NCBI GenBank assembly: GCA_040779335.1
Contig: JBFONV010000001.1
Coordinates: 620,001-684,000, forward strand
DNA: 64,000 bases
Origin: JBFONV01 sp040779335
GTDB taxonomy: Bacteria > Pseudomonadota > Gammaproteobacteria > Enterobacterales > Alteromonadaceae
Direction: 5' to 3'
The position numbers and the translations under genes are program-made. The notes below the pieces were generated by a model. That model searched no databases, had not been told where the DNA came from, and was given only the letters and a program-made list of their open reading frames with translations. Below, in pieces: positions 43,053-52,360 of the stretch (position 1 is the stretch's first letter; the number at the start of each line of letters is the position of its first letter).

Positions 43053-44192
43053 ATGACAACTCCGGAATTCGATGCACAATTACAGTTATTACGTGATGAT
43101 ATTGATGATATTGATACTCAGCTTGTTAATTTACTCGCAAAACGACGTAAGGTTACCACAAAAGTAGGAGAGTTGAAGAGTCAGGTTGGTATGCCTATTT
43201 ATGCCCCTGAACGCGAGGCTGAACTGCTTAAAGTCAGACGAGAACAGGCGATAACTCACGGTCTGTCTCCTGATTTAATAGAGGACGTTTTACGTCGATT
43301 AATGCGAGATTCTTATATTAGCCAAGATGCTAGTGGCTATCGTTGCGTAAATCCTCAATGCAATAAAATTGTTGTTATTGGTGGACGAGGGCAATTAGGA
43401 AGCGTGTTCGTCGATTTATTTGAACGCTCTGGATACAACGTTAATGTGTTAGAGCAAAATGATTGGCCTAATAGTGCTGAAATCCTCACTGACGCAGATG
43501 TCGTTGTTGTCGCGGTACCTATTCGTTTAACCTCAATGATCATTCAGAAACTAAAACACTTACCCAGTCATTGTATTTTAGCCGATGTTACCAGTGTTAA
43601 AGAATCACCACTGTACGAAATGCTTAAAGTGCATCAAGGGCCAGTGTTAGGCCTGCATCCGATGTTTGGGCCCGACGTTACGGGTTTGGTTAAGCAAACG
43701 ATTATTGCGTGTGATGGTCGATTTCCCGAGCAATATCAATGGCTACTAGAACAGTTTAGGGTATGGGGCGCTAAAATATTTCCGGTTGAATCGAGAGACC
43801 ACGATCAGGCCATGGCTATGGTGCAAGTCATGCGTCATTTCTCAACTATTGCTTATGGATATCATTTGATGACCGAAGGCGCTGACATTGCGCAACTGGT
43901 CGAAATGAGTTCGCCAATATATCGCTTAGAATTGATTATGGTGGGACGTTTGTTTGCTCAAGATCCTATTTTATATTCTGATATTATTTTTGCTAATCCA
44001 GATAATATCGCTATGATGAAGCGTTTCGCTTATCGATTTTTGGAATTACTTGAAGATGTAGAAATGGGCGATAAAGACGCTTTCGTGTCGATGTTTAATC
44101 AGGTAGCTCATTGGTTTGGTGGTTATGCTGACGAATTTTTACATGAAAGTACGGCGATGTTGTTAAAAGCAAATGAATTAAAAAAATACTAA
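43053..44192 (+). CDS. tyrA: Chorismate mutase / prephenate dehydrogenase
   Basis: This bifunctional enzyme carries chorismate to 4-hydroxyphenylpyruvate. The N-terminal mutase domain (about residues 1-95) shows LVNLLAKRRKVTTKVGELK and PIYAPEREAELLK. The dehydrogenase domain starts with the NAD motif VVIGGRGQLGSVF near residue 110 and has GLHPMFGPDV. The 379-residue length is close to E. coli TyrA. It is the second gene of the aroF-tyrA unit. Confidence 0.96.
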   Translation: MTTPEFDAQLQLLRDDIDDIDTQLVNLLAKRRKVTTKVGELKSQVGMPIYAPEREAELLKVRREQAITHGLSPDLIEDVLRRLMRDSYISQDASGYRCVNPQCNKIVVIGGRGQLGSVFVDLFERSGYNVNVLEQNDWPNSAEILTDADVVVVAVPIRLTSMIIQKLKHLPSHCILADVTSVKESPLYEMLKVHQGPVLGLHPMFGPDVTGLVKQTIIACDGRFPEQYQWLLEQFRVWGAKIFPVESRDHDQAMAMVQVMRHFSTIAYGYHLMTEGADIAQLVEMSSPIYRLELIMVGRLFAQDPILYSDIIFANPDNIAMMKRFAYRFLELLEDVEMGDKDAFVSMFNQVAHWFGGYADEFLHESTAMLLKANELKKY

Positions 44193-44222
44193 AAATAAAA
44201 AATACGAAGAAATAGGTTTTTA

Positions 44223-44708
44223 ATGAGTAATATTTATCGAGTTGCCATCAGTTTACTGGTGAGTGTCAGTCTTAGTGGTTGCGCGGGTGATATACAACCG
44301 ATGGTGTCAGTGCCAACGGGCGAGATGAATGAAACAGTGCTGTTGGCTGAGCATGAAAAGTTTAACAATAGTTATCAGCATTTCATTGTGAGTGACCGTC
44401 AGCTAGCACAAGTTAAGGCGTGGCCAAGCGATCTTGTGATTGATGTCTTTTTTGGTACTTGGTGTCATGACAGCGAAAGAGAAGTGCCTCGTTTGCTAAA
44501 AGCGCTTGCTAGTTATCCAGAGATAAAGGTAAATTTAATTGCGCTTGATACTAATAAATCTGAACCTGCGGGTAGAGCATTAACGGCTAGTGTAAAATAT
44601 ACACCGACCTTTATTGTGAGTAGGAAAGGAACCGAATTGGGGCGTATAGTCGAAGCGCCAGTGGACGATTTGGTGGCTGATATCAGCGCTATGCTTGCAC
44701 TGCATTAG
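44223..44708 (+). CDS. Thioredoxin-fold lipoprotein with a CxxS site
   Basis: The 161-residue protein has a lipoprotein signal (ISLLVSVSLSGCAGD, lipid cysteine at about residue 20). A thioredoxin-like domain follows, in which the usual CxxC is WCHDS: the first cysteine is kept and the second is replaced by serine. A cis-proline segment (VKYTPTFIVSRKG) is present. It would sit in the periplasm and could reduce, isomerise or simply bind thiols. It is 30 bases after tyrA and probably shares its transcript, ending at the terminator below. Its link to aromatic synthesis is unclear. Confidence 0.8.
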   Translation: MSNIYRVAISLLVSVSLSGCAGDIQPMVSVPTGEMNETVLLAEHEKFNNSYQHFIVSDRQLAQVKAWPSDLVIDVFFGTWCHDSEREVPRLLKALASYPEIKVNLIALDTNKSEPAGRALTASVKYTPTFIVSRKGTELGRIVEAPVDDLVADISAMLALH

Positions 44709-44746
44709 TCCACTTAATCTTTTGCTCTTTGTCAATTAAGAACAAT

Positions 44747-44775
44747 AAAAAGCGCTAATATTAGCGCTTTTTTAT
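44747..44775. terminator. Terminator after the thioredoxin-fold gene
   Basis: A near-continuous palindrome AAAAAGCGCTAAT/ATTAGCGCTTTTT with a T-run, between convergent genes; it can act in both directions. Confidence 0.85.
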
Positions 44776-44811
44776 CATCATTAATTGATTCAAACCTACA
44801 AATATCTATAG

Positions 44812-46338
44812 TTACTGCCTTGGTTTGGGAATAAAAGTACTGGCCAGATTGGCGATATCTGCAACACTTTTCTCTAATTCGATCATCTGCTCATTAACAT
44901 TATCTGTTTGCGACCAGGTTTTGTTAGTTGCATTGTGAAGCTCAGTAATATTGTGGTTGATCTCTTTTGACACAATGTTTTGCTGTTCTGCCGCTGTAGC
45001 TATATGACTAGCAACATGAGTAACACTTTGTACTTTTTCGACCACCAGTTCAATTTTTTTGTTGGATTCTTCAGCGGTAGCGACACAAAATTCTGCTTCT
45101 TGCTTGTTTTTATTCATTAGCGCCACCCATTGCTCTATTGTGGCTAACATAACGGATAAACGTTCGTGTATTTCTTTGGCGGAATCTTGGGTGCGTGAGG
45201 ATAAGTTTCTTACCTCATCAGCAACAACAGCGAAACCGCGGCCATGCTCTCCTGCTCGGGCGGCTTCAATCGCGGCGTTAAGAGCCAATAAGTTGGTCTG
45301 ATCGGCAATCGACTGAATAGCTTCCATCAGCTCGCCAACACTGTTTGCTGACTCTGTTAAGCCATCTGCTGATGCTGATGCAGTTTCTACTTCTTTTGCT
45401 AAGTGTCTTATTTTATCTGTAGTATTATAAATACCTTGTTGTGCTTCTTCGCACTGGACAAAAGTATCATCGAGATCAGCGGCAGCGGTAACTGTGTTAT
45501 TGGCAATATCATTAGTTGATGCTTGCATTTCATTCATCGAGATACTTAGTTGCTCAATTTCGTTTTTTTGCTGCTCTAGGTTTTCTCTTGTAAGGCTAAT
45601 GCCCTCAGTAACATTATTCATTACTGCTTTAAGGGGTTTAGCGACATCGAGTGTTCTTTCCAAAATAGCTTTTAATTTTGTCTTCAGCATCGAAAAATTG
45701 AAATCAAAAACACTTGCTGTGCCTTTACCAAAATATATTTTTCTGGAAACAGAGTCATAAATATTTTGCATCTTTTGTGCGCGTTGTGCGGTCGGGATTA
45801 TATCGTGCCAAAATACCGCAATAGGGGTGACGGCACTTAATGCGGCAATAAGGGAAATGAACCAGCCAAATTGAGTAAAGATATAAACTTGGGCAAGTAT
45901 TGAAAGTAACACTAAAAAGGTAAATTTATGATTTTTGGTAAACTCAAAAGTCGCTAACTTTTGCTGATTATTAATGCTGCTATAGATGTCCTGAGCTCTA
46001 ATGACTAATTCATTATTGGCTAATCTACTGACGGATTGATTGCCAACCGCGATACCGTGCTCATATTGAGGAGTAATAAATGTGTCTAGCCAAACATCTT
46101 GCTGTTGTTTGGTTTTTATCCGTAATATACCCTGCCAAGAAAAGCCTTTGTTGAGTGTTGAAGAGAGCTCTTTAAGTACATCAGTCGGCATATCGTTATG
46201 GGTAAGGTTACGACTGTCCATACCAATTAATTCTTCTTGGCTATAGCCTGACTGTTCGCAAAAAAATTCATTTACATATACATAACGTCCATCGGCGTCA
46301 GTAACGTAAATTAATTGTTTATCATGGGGTGTCGACAT
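44812..46338 (-). CDS. PAS-containing methyl-accepting chemotaxis protein (Aer-like)
   Basis: The 508-residue protein starts with a PAS domain (about residues 8-115, with DGRYVYVNEFFCEQSGYSQEEL). Two membrane segments follow (about 145-188, with WFISLIAALSAVTPIAVFW). The cytoplasmic methyl-accepting domain carries the hairpin tip IADQTNLLALNAAIEAARAG. There is no large periplasmic domain, so the signal is likely sensed internally, as in Aer, which reads redox through FAD. FAD binding cannot be shown from sequence alone. It would signal through CheA/CheW to the flagellar motor. Confidence 0.9.
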   Translation of the reverse strand: MSTPHDKQLIYVTDADGRYVYVNEFFCEQSGYSQEELIGMDSRNLTHNDMPTDVLKELSSTLNKGFSWQGILRIKTKQQQDVWLDTFITPQYEHGIAVGNQSVSRLANNELVIRAQDIYSSINNQQKLATFEFTKNHKFTFLVLLSILAQVYIFTQFGWFISLIAALSAVTPIAVFWHDIIPTAQRAQKMQNIYDSVSRKIYFGKGTASVFDFNFSMLKTKLKAILERTLDVAKPLKAVMNNVTEGISLTRENLEQQKNEIEQLSISMNEMQASTNDIANNTVTAAADLDDTFVQCEEAQQGIYNTTDKIRHLAKEVETASASADGLTESANSVGELMEAIQSIADQTNLLALNAAIEAARAGEHGRGFAVVADEVRNLSSRTQDSAKEIHERLSVMLATIEQWVALMNKNKQEAEFCVATAEESNKKIELVVEKVQSVTHVASHIATAAEQQNIVSKEINHNITELHNATNKTWSQTDNVNEQMIELEKSVADIANLASTFIPKPRQ

Positions 46339-46482
46339 ATCTTAATTACACTTAGTTCTTTTAGCGTGAATATACTAGGAGTTAACAGTGCATGTTTTGA
46401 TCTTAATCTAAATTATCACATTCTTTTTGCAGCCGAGTATTTAAACTTAGCTACAAATTAAAGGATAAAATTATTTAGTTCT

Positions 46483-47082
46483 TTAAAATTTATATGCCAC
46501 ACCGACTGATATGGCGGTATCAACCCATACTGCCCCATCGAATTGCGCAGAACACGCTTCTGCTTGGCAAAATACACCGTTTTTATCGTCAGTTAAACTC
46601 GCGTAAGCTCTCAATTCGGTAACGAGTGAGAGGTTCGTATCTATTTCATAACGCGTCCCGAAGGCAGCGGTAAGAGACGGATATAGTTCTTCGCCACCGT
46701 TAGCATCAAAATATGCACCACCTAATCCTAACGATACTGTTGTTACGTAGTTTTGCTGACGAAATTGAGCGACACCACTAAAGTGAGCGTAATAGATGTC
46801 AAGAGATTGGTTTAGGCCACTGGCTTCATTAGCAAAATCATGACTTACAGCGTTGATTAATATCTGTCCTTGGCCGTTTGGAGTATCTTGCCAGGCTAGT
46901 GCTAATCCAACATGCATATCGTTACTAGCCGAGATGTTTTCACCAGATTCGGCGCCAATTAATTCTGAACTAAACATCTGACCAATAAACGGTGTAAGCT
47001 CATAATCACTGGCAAATGATGGGGCTGCGATAAAGACAAGGAAGCATAATGCGCTACCCATAACTCGCTTAATATAGTTCAT
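46483..47082 (-). CDS. Small outer-membrane beta-barrel protein
   Basis: The 199-residue protein has a signal peptide (GSALCFLVFIAAPSFA), then amphipathic beta strands (YELTPFIGQMFSS) and a C-terminal VAYKF that fits an outer-membrane assembly signal. Two cysteines (FCQAEACSA) could form a disulphide in an external loop. It is in the size range of eight-stranded barrels such as OmpX/OmpW. No specific family was recognised and the role is unknown. Confidence 0.7.
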   Translation of the reverse strand: MNYIKRVMGSALCFLVFIAAPSFASDYELTPFIGQMFSSELIGAESGENISASNDMHVGLALAWQDTPNGQGQILINAVSHDFANEASGLNQSLDIYYAHFSGVAQFRQQNYVTTVSLGLGGAYFDANGGEELYPSLTAAFGTRYEIDTNLSLVTELRAYASLTDDKNGVFCQAEACSAQFDGAVWVDTAISVGVAYKF

Positions 47083-47255
47083 AACGAAGAGATCCCTTTT
47101 TAAGTGTTCTGTTTTAATCGCTAGCTTTTTAAGTGCTAGCCTTTATTAATAAACCTTCTAACCATAATATATAGCATTATTTCACTATAAATTAATATTA
47201 TGACTCAAAATATGGTGACAACTCCGACAAAGATCACCTTACCATCTCATTAAAG

Positions 47256-47999
47256 CTAACCTATTTTATTGAATAAATCTGTTAATTTCTTTTTTGCCTT
47301 ATCTTTTATCGTATCTTTTATTTGCTCTTGTTGTACTTTTTTAGCTGATTTTAAGATGGCGGAAAGTATTTTTTTCGTGACTTCGACACCTAACTGACTT
47401 GCCGGAAGTCCTTGCGCTCCACCAACCGAAGATAAATTAATATCTGGCAGCGTTAACTTATGCTCTTTATTACCCAAATCACTTAAATCAAGCGATAGTG
47501 ATACGCCAGCTAATACTATTTTATCGACACTAAGTTTAGGCTCTTGAGTGTTTTCTTTATTTGCTTGTTTATCACCGGTAGTTGGCATATTTTGTTCAAT
47601 GGCATCAATAATTTCTTTAATATTGATCTTGCCGTCTTTTTTGACTTCAACAAAAACCTCTGGCTTTTCAATAATAATAGCATCGATAACAATAGGCTCA
47701 TTACTGAGACTGGCAAGGTTTATATCTAATTTGATATTACTTAATGAGAACGCTTGTGGATATTTATAATGTGCGGGGTTAGCAAGAGTCAGGCCTTGTA
47801 TGGCACCGGAACCGTTTGTTAATTGTATATCAACGTTGTTTACTTTAACGGTTTGCTGGGTGGCTTTTTGACCGTTAATTTCTATTTGCGATTTAATAAA
47901 TTCGTTAAGTGAACCGCTGGCTAAAAACCATAATATTCCACCACAAAGCAGCAAAATAGTAACAATTAGAGGGGCAAGTTTATTCACGTGAGTTCTCAA
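47256..47999 (-). CDS. AsmA-like membrane-anchored protein
   Basis: The 247-residue protein has one N-terminal membrane segment (LIVTILLLCGGILWFLA). A periplasmic domain follows, containing VDIQLTNGSGAIQGLTLANP and IDAIIIEKPEVFVEVKKDGK, resembling AsmA/DUF748 repeats. The C-terminus is lysine-rich. Larger AsmA relatives help phospholipid traffic between membranes; whether this short one does is unknown. The start is TTG at 47999 or GTG at 47987. Confidence 0.65.
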   Translation of the reverse strand: MRTHVNKLAPLIVTILLLCGGILWFLASGSLNEFIKSQIEINGQKATQQTVKVNNVDIQLTNGSGAIQGLTLANPAHYKYPQAFSLSNIKLDINLASLSNEPIVIDAIIIEKPEVFVEVKKDGKINIKEIIDAIEQNMPTTGDKQANKENTQEPKLSVDKIVLAGVSLSLDLSDLGNKEHKLTLPDINLSSVGGAQGLPASQLGVEVTKKILSAILKSAKKVQQEQIKDTIKDKAKKKLTDLFNKIG

Positions 48000-48141
48000 G
48001 GTTAAGTTCCATTTTCTCGATTATATATCAATAAATATCTGTTTCACTGTATTTTTTATGCAAAATTGCGTTTAACTCAATATATTCTAAGGTGAGTTAC
48101 ATCGTGCATATTTGTTTACTATTATAAAATATGCAATCACA

Positions 48142-48171
48142 CCAACTGGAACGGTTAGTTCGTCCAATTGG
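48142..48171 (+). promoter_or_regulatory. Operator-like inverted repeat upstream of the RND operon
   Basis: CCAACTGGAAC and GTTCGTCCAATTGG form an imperfect inverted repeat (one mismatch and a two-base offset) 28-57 bases before the efflux operon. Such repeats often bind TetR-type repressors, but no repressor gene is adjacent. Confidence 0.35.
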
Positions 48172-48198
48172 CATTAATTTAACTGAGAATAAATCATT

Positions 48199-49251
48199 AT
48201 GCCTAAGTCTATTTCCTATCGTTTACCTTTGTTAGTGATGTTGTCATTTTTAATTTTGCTCGTGACTTATTTGCTCTGGCCAGTGGATGAAGCTAAACAA
48301 CGAAAATATCAACGGGTTGTTTCTGTTAAAACAGCTGCCGCCAGTGAAATAGAATTTAGAGATGTTATTGAGGCTATCGGCACGGCTCGAGCTAATGAAC
48401 AAGTATTGATCACCACAAAATATTCTGACTTAGTGGATGAAATATCGTTTGATGATGGCCAAATGGTCAAAGCAGGGGATATTTTGATCCGATTAAATAA
48501 TCAGGAAGAAGCGGCAAAAGTAAAAGAATTACAAGCTAATCTTGCTGAAGCCGTTGCTCAGTTGAATCGCTTTCAAGATCTATTTAATAAAAAGGCCACC
48601 TCTAAATCTTTAGTCGATCAACAAGACGCTAAGACTAAAGCTATTGCTGCGCAATTATTAAGTGCCCGTACTAAATTAAATGATTTAACCATTAAAGCGC
48701 CATTTGACGGTGTTTTAGGCTTTCGACAAATTAGTGTTGGTGCATATGTTGATTCTGGCGAGGTCATCACTAGCCTTGATGATTTAAGTATCATTAAGAT
48801 AGATTTTGCAATTCCTGAACGCTATTTACCTACTGTTTCGATAGGGCAGAGCATTAGCGCATATACTGCGGCTTATGGGGAGCAAGAATTTGTTGGCGTG
48901 ATCACCTCTATTGATTCGAGGATCGATAACATCACTCGGACCTTAAAGGTGCGTGCAGAAATAGTCAATGAAGCGCTTAAACTTCGCTCCGGTATGTTAA
49001 TTAACGTGCAGGTTGAACGACAAGTTGACGTGGTTTTACATGTCCCTGAAAGGGCAGTCATCCCAATTGAAGACAAGCATTTTGTTTTTACAGTAATAGA
49101 CGGTAAAGCGGCTCGTAAGCAAATAACTATTGGCCGTCGTCAGCCGGGAATTGTCGAGATCCTTTCGGGCCTAGAGCAAGGTGAAGCGGTGGTTGTTGAG
49201 GGAGCATTAAAGCTTCGTGATGGTAGCCAAGTTAATGTGTTGGAGCCATAA
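48199..49251 (+). CDS. RND efflux periplasmic adaptor subunit
   Basis: The 350-residue membrane-fusion protein has one N-terminal anchor (LPLLVMLSFLILLVTYLLW). The split lipoyl domain follows (VLITTKYSDLVDEISFDDGQ and later LTIKAPFDGVLGFRQIS), around a coiled-coil hairpin at about residues 105-155. A beta-barrel domain and a C-terminal VVEGALKLRDGSQV complete it. It bridges the inner-membrane pump to a TolC-like channel. No channel gene lies in the operon, so a shared TolC is expected. Two bases separate it from the pump gene. Confidence 0.92.
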   Translation: MPKSISYRLPLLVMLSFLILLVTYLLWPVDEAKQRKYQRVVSVKTAAASEIEFRDVIEAIGTARANEQVLITTKYSDLVDEISFDDGQMVKAGDILIRLNNQEEAAKVKELQANLAEAVAQLNRFQDLFNKKATSKSLVDQQDAKTKAIAAQLLSARTKLNDLTIKAPFDGVLGFRQISVGAYVDSGEVITSLDDLSIIKIDFAIPERYLPTVSIGQSISAYTAAYGEQEFVGVITSIDSRIDNITRTLKVRAEIVNEALKLRSGMLINVQVERQVDVVLHVPERAVIPIEDKHFVFTVIDGKAARKQITIGRRQPGIVEILSGLEQGEAVVVEGALKLRDGSQVNVLEP

Positions 49252-49253
49252 GC

Positions 49254-52200
49254 ATGATTCTATCTGATATTTCAGTTAAACGTCCGGTATTTGCTACGGT
49301 AATAAATTTACTACTGATCACCTTTGGCGTCGTGGCGTTTTTGATTCTACCGCTCAGAGAATATCCGGATATTGACCCTCCTGTGGTCAGTATTAATACC
49401 TCATACCCTGGAGCTGCAGCCGCGATTGTCGAAACTAAAATCACTCAGGTACTCGAAGACAGGATCAGTGGTGTCGAAGGGGTAAAAAATATCACCTCAA
49501 ACAGTCGAGTTGGTCGTTCCAATATTACTATTGAATTTGATCTAGATCGAGATATTGACGCCGCAACGAACGATGTTCGCGATAGAATCTCTAGGGCGCG
49601 TAATAACTTACCTGAACAGGCGGAACCACCAGAAGTATTTAAGGCTAACGATGATGAAAACGTAATTGTTTGGTTTGTTTTACAAAGTGAAACCATGTCT
49701 ACGTTACAATTAACCGACTATGCGCAGCGCTATATTGTCGATCGTTTTGCAGTGGTTGATGGGGTTGCTCGAGTGCGAGTTGGTGGTGGTCGAACTTATG
49801 CGATGAAAATATTTTTAAATCGGGTCGCAATGGCTGCACGTGGTGTTACCGTTGATGATATTGAGTCAACGTTACGATCAGAAAATATTGAGTTGCCTGC
49901 CGGTGAAGTGGAATCAATTGATCGTGATTTCTCTATTAGAGTTGAGCGCAGCTATCGCACGGTAGCAGACTTTTCGGCCATGGTTATCGCCCGCAGCAGT
50001 AGTAACGATTTGGTTCGCTTAGGTGATGTTGCACGTGTTGAAGTTACCGCCCAGGACGATGAAAACATGTTCCGGGGTAATGGTGAAAATATGGTCGGAC
50101 TGGGGATCATTAAACAGTCTAAAGCCAACACCTTAGAAGTCGTTAAGGCGGCACGCAAAGAGATGGTTGCGCTGCGTGATACATTGCCGGTGGGGACAAC
50201 GATCACCAATAGCTATGATTCATCGGTGTTTATTCAGGGTTCTATTGACGAAGTCTATTATACGCTGGCAATCGCCATGATTATGGTTGTTTTGGTCATT
50301 TTCCTCTTTCTCGGCAATGTCCGTGCGACCATAATTCCTGCGGTGACTGTTCCTGTTGCCCTTATTAGCTCGATGATGGTGCTTTCATGGCTTGGGTTTT
50401 CGATTAATTTACTGACATTGCTAGCGCTGGTGTTGGCTATTGGTCTGGTCGTTGATGATGCCATTGTCGTATTGGAAAATATTTATCGCCGTATTGAAAA
50501 TGGTCAAACGCCGTTAATGGCTGCTTATGAAGGGGGCAGGGAAGTCGCTTTTGCGGTGATCGCAACGACCTTGGTATTAGTGGCTGTATTTGTGCCGCTT
50601 ATTTTCCTATCGGGTAATATTGGTCGTTTATTTACTGAGTTTGCACTCGCTATCGCCGCTGCGGTTATTTTTTCGAGTATCACCGCTCTATCATTAACGC
50701 CGATGATGTGTTCAAAAATGTTAAAGCATCGTGAGCGCAGTTCGTCATTTGGACAATTGCTTGATAGAGGTTTTGCCAAATTAGAAGTTTGGTATGGTAA
50801 AACTTTAGCGCAAACTATTCACCAACCATTATTGATATTATCGACAGTAGCATTATCACTAGTGGCAGTTTATTTGTTACTGCAACAATTGCCATCGGAA
50901 TACACGCCAAAAGAAGATCGCGGTAATTTGTTTGTCGTCATGCGCAGTGCAGAAGGCGCGAGCTATGAAAATAATGTCACTAATATGCAAAAGATTGAAC
51001 AAAAGTTAATGGCGTACTATCAACGAAAAGAATTAGATCGTGTCATCGTGAGGGTACCTGGCTTTGGGGGCACTGGTGGTATTGCTATTGTTGGTATGCC
51101 CGATTGGGGAGAGCGCTCATTTTCGACCTTTGACTTTATTGACCGGTTTAATAAAGAATTAAGGGAGGTTACAGACGTCAGGGCATTTGCCATGATGCGC
51201 CGTGGTATTGGCGGCGGAGGTTCAAGTTCGCCAGTAGAATTTGTTTTACAAGGTAATACCTATGAAGAACTGGCTCAATGGCGCGATATGGTTATTGAAA
51301 AGGCGCAAGAAAATCCAAACTTGTCTGGCATCGATAGTGACTATAAAGAAACCTATCCGCAGTTGTTAATTAAAATAGATCGTAATCGGGCGTTTGATTT
51401 AGGAGTACCGATTGGTGACATTGCTAAAACGCTTGAAACTATGCTCGGACAGAGACGCATCACCACATTTGTTGAGCGTGGTGAAGAATATGATGTAATG
51501 ATCGAAGGGGAAGAAAGTGATTATAAAAGTCCTCAGGATATAAATAATATTTATGTACGTTCACGCACGAGCGGGCAATTAATTGCGCTATCAAATTTGA
51601 TCTTAATGGAAGAAAATGCCACATCATCACGATTAAATCGTTATAACCGCTTACGCAGCGTAACAATTACCGCAAACATAGCCGATGGTTACTCCTTAGG
51701 TGAGGCATTAGATTATCTTAACAAGATTGTTGATGAGAATTTACCTGACGAAGCGCAAGTCGACTACAAGGGGCAATCTTTGTTAATGAAAGAGTCCGGA
51801 AATTCAATTCTGTTTATTTTTGTACTCGCTTTGTTGATCACCTTTTTGGTGCTAGCGGCACAATTTGAAAGCTTTATTCATCCGTTTGTTATCTTGCTTA
51901 CGGTGCCTTTGGCATTGGTTGGTGCCTTGGCGGGCTTAAAACTAATGGGCATGAGTCTTAATATTTATAGCCAAATCGGCATCGTCATGTTGATTGGTCT
52001 AGCAGCTAAAAATGGTATTTTAATTGTCGAATTTGCGAACCAACTTCGTGATAGAGGGCAAGCCTTTGAACAAGCACTGATTGGTGCTGCCCAGCAAAGA
52101 TTAAGGCCTATTATAATGACTACCTTTACCACAGTAACCAGCGCCATTCCCTTGGTATTGGCCGCAGGACCAGGTGCTGAAAGTCGTATGGTGATCGGTG

Positions 52201-52343
52201 TCGTAATTTTTGCCGGCGTTTCACTTGCTAGTATTTTTACCCTATTCGTGGTTCCTGGTGCATACTATTGGTTATGCCGTCATACTGGTTCACCGTTAAA
52301 GATCACTAAAGAGATAGAATCATATCAAAGTAAAAGTCTCTAG
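49254..52343 (+). CDS. RND (HAE1-type) efflux pump
   Basis: The 1029-residue pump has the full RND layout: first helix SVKRPVFATVINLLLI, large periplasmic domain, helices 2-6 with the proton-relay aspartates in VLAIGLVVDDAIVVLENIYR, a second periplasmic domain and a second helix bundle (LLTVPLALVGALAGL, IGLAAKNGILIVEFA). It expels drugs, dyes or other amphiphiles using the proton gradient. It is most like MexF/VexH-type pumps. Substrate range unknown. Confidence 0.95.
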   Translation: MILSDISVKRPVFATVINLLLITFGVVAFLILPLREYPDIDPPVVSINTSYPGAAAAIVETKITQVLEDRISGVEGVKNITSNSRVGRSNITIEFDLDRDIDAATNDVRDRISRARNNLPEQAEPPEVFKANDDENVIVWFVLQSETMSTLQLTDYAQRYIVDRFAVVDGVARVRVGGGRTYAMKIFLNRVAMAARGVTVDDIESTLRSENIELPAGEVESIDRDFSIRVERSYRTVADFSAMVIARSSSNDLVRLGDVARVEVTAQDDENMFRGNGENMVGLGIIKQSKANTLEVVKAARKEMVALRDTLPVGTTITNSYDSSVFIQGSIDEVYYTLAIAMIMVVLVIFLFLGNVRATIIPAVTVPVALISSMMVLSWLGFSINLLTLLALVLAIGLVVDDAIVVLENIYRRIENGQTPLMAAYEGGREVAFAVIATTLVLVAVFVPLIFLSGNIGRLFTEFALAIAAAVIFSSITALSLTPMMCSKMLKHRERSSSFGQLLDRGFAKLEVWYGKTLAQTIHQPLLILSTVALSLVAVYLLLQQLPSEYTPKEDRGNLFVVMRSAEGASYENNVTNMQKIEQKLMAYYQRKELDRVIVRVPGFGGTGGIAIVGMPDWGERSFSTFDFIDRFNKELREVTDVRAFAMMRRGIGGGGSSSPVEFVLQGNTYEELAQWRDMVIEKAQENPNLSGIDSDYKETYPQLLIKIDRNRAFDLGVPIGDIAKTLETMLGQRRITTFVERGEEYDVMIEGEESDYKSPQDINNIYVRSRTSGQLIALSNLILMEENATSSRLNRYNRLRSVTITANIADGYSLGEALDYLNKIVDENLPDEAQVDYKGQSLLMKESGNSILFIFVLALLITFLVLAAQFESFIHPFVILLTVPLALVGALAGLKLMGMSLNIYSQIGIVMLIGLAAKNGILIVEFANQLRDRGQAFEQALIGAAQQRLRPIIMTTFTTVTSAIPLVLAAGPGAESRMVIGVVIFAGVSLASIFTLFVVPGAYYWLCRHTGSPLKITKEIESYQSKSL

Positions 52344-52360
52344 GAGGTTAAACTATTTGG

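Noticed and set aside
45059..45760. Plus-strand frames opposite the chemoreceptor
   Set aside because: They mirror the conserved methyl-accepting domain codons and show no independent protein features.
47516..47769. Short overlapping frames within the AsmA-like gene
   Set aside because: Several mutually overlapping frames on both strands reflect AT-rich, low-complexity coding sequence; none has a ribosome-binding site.
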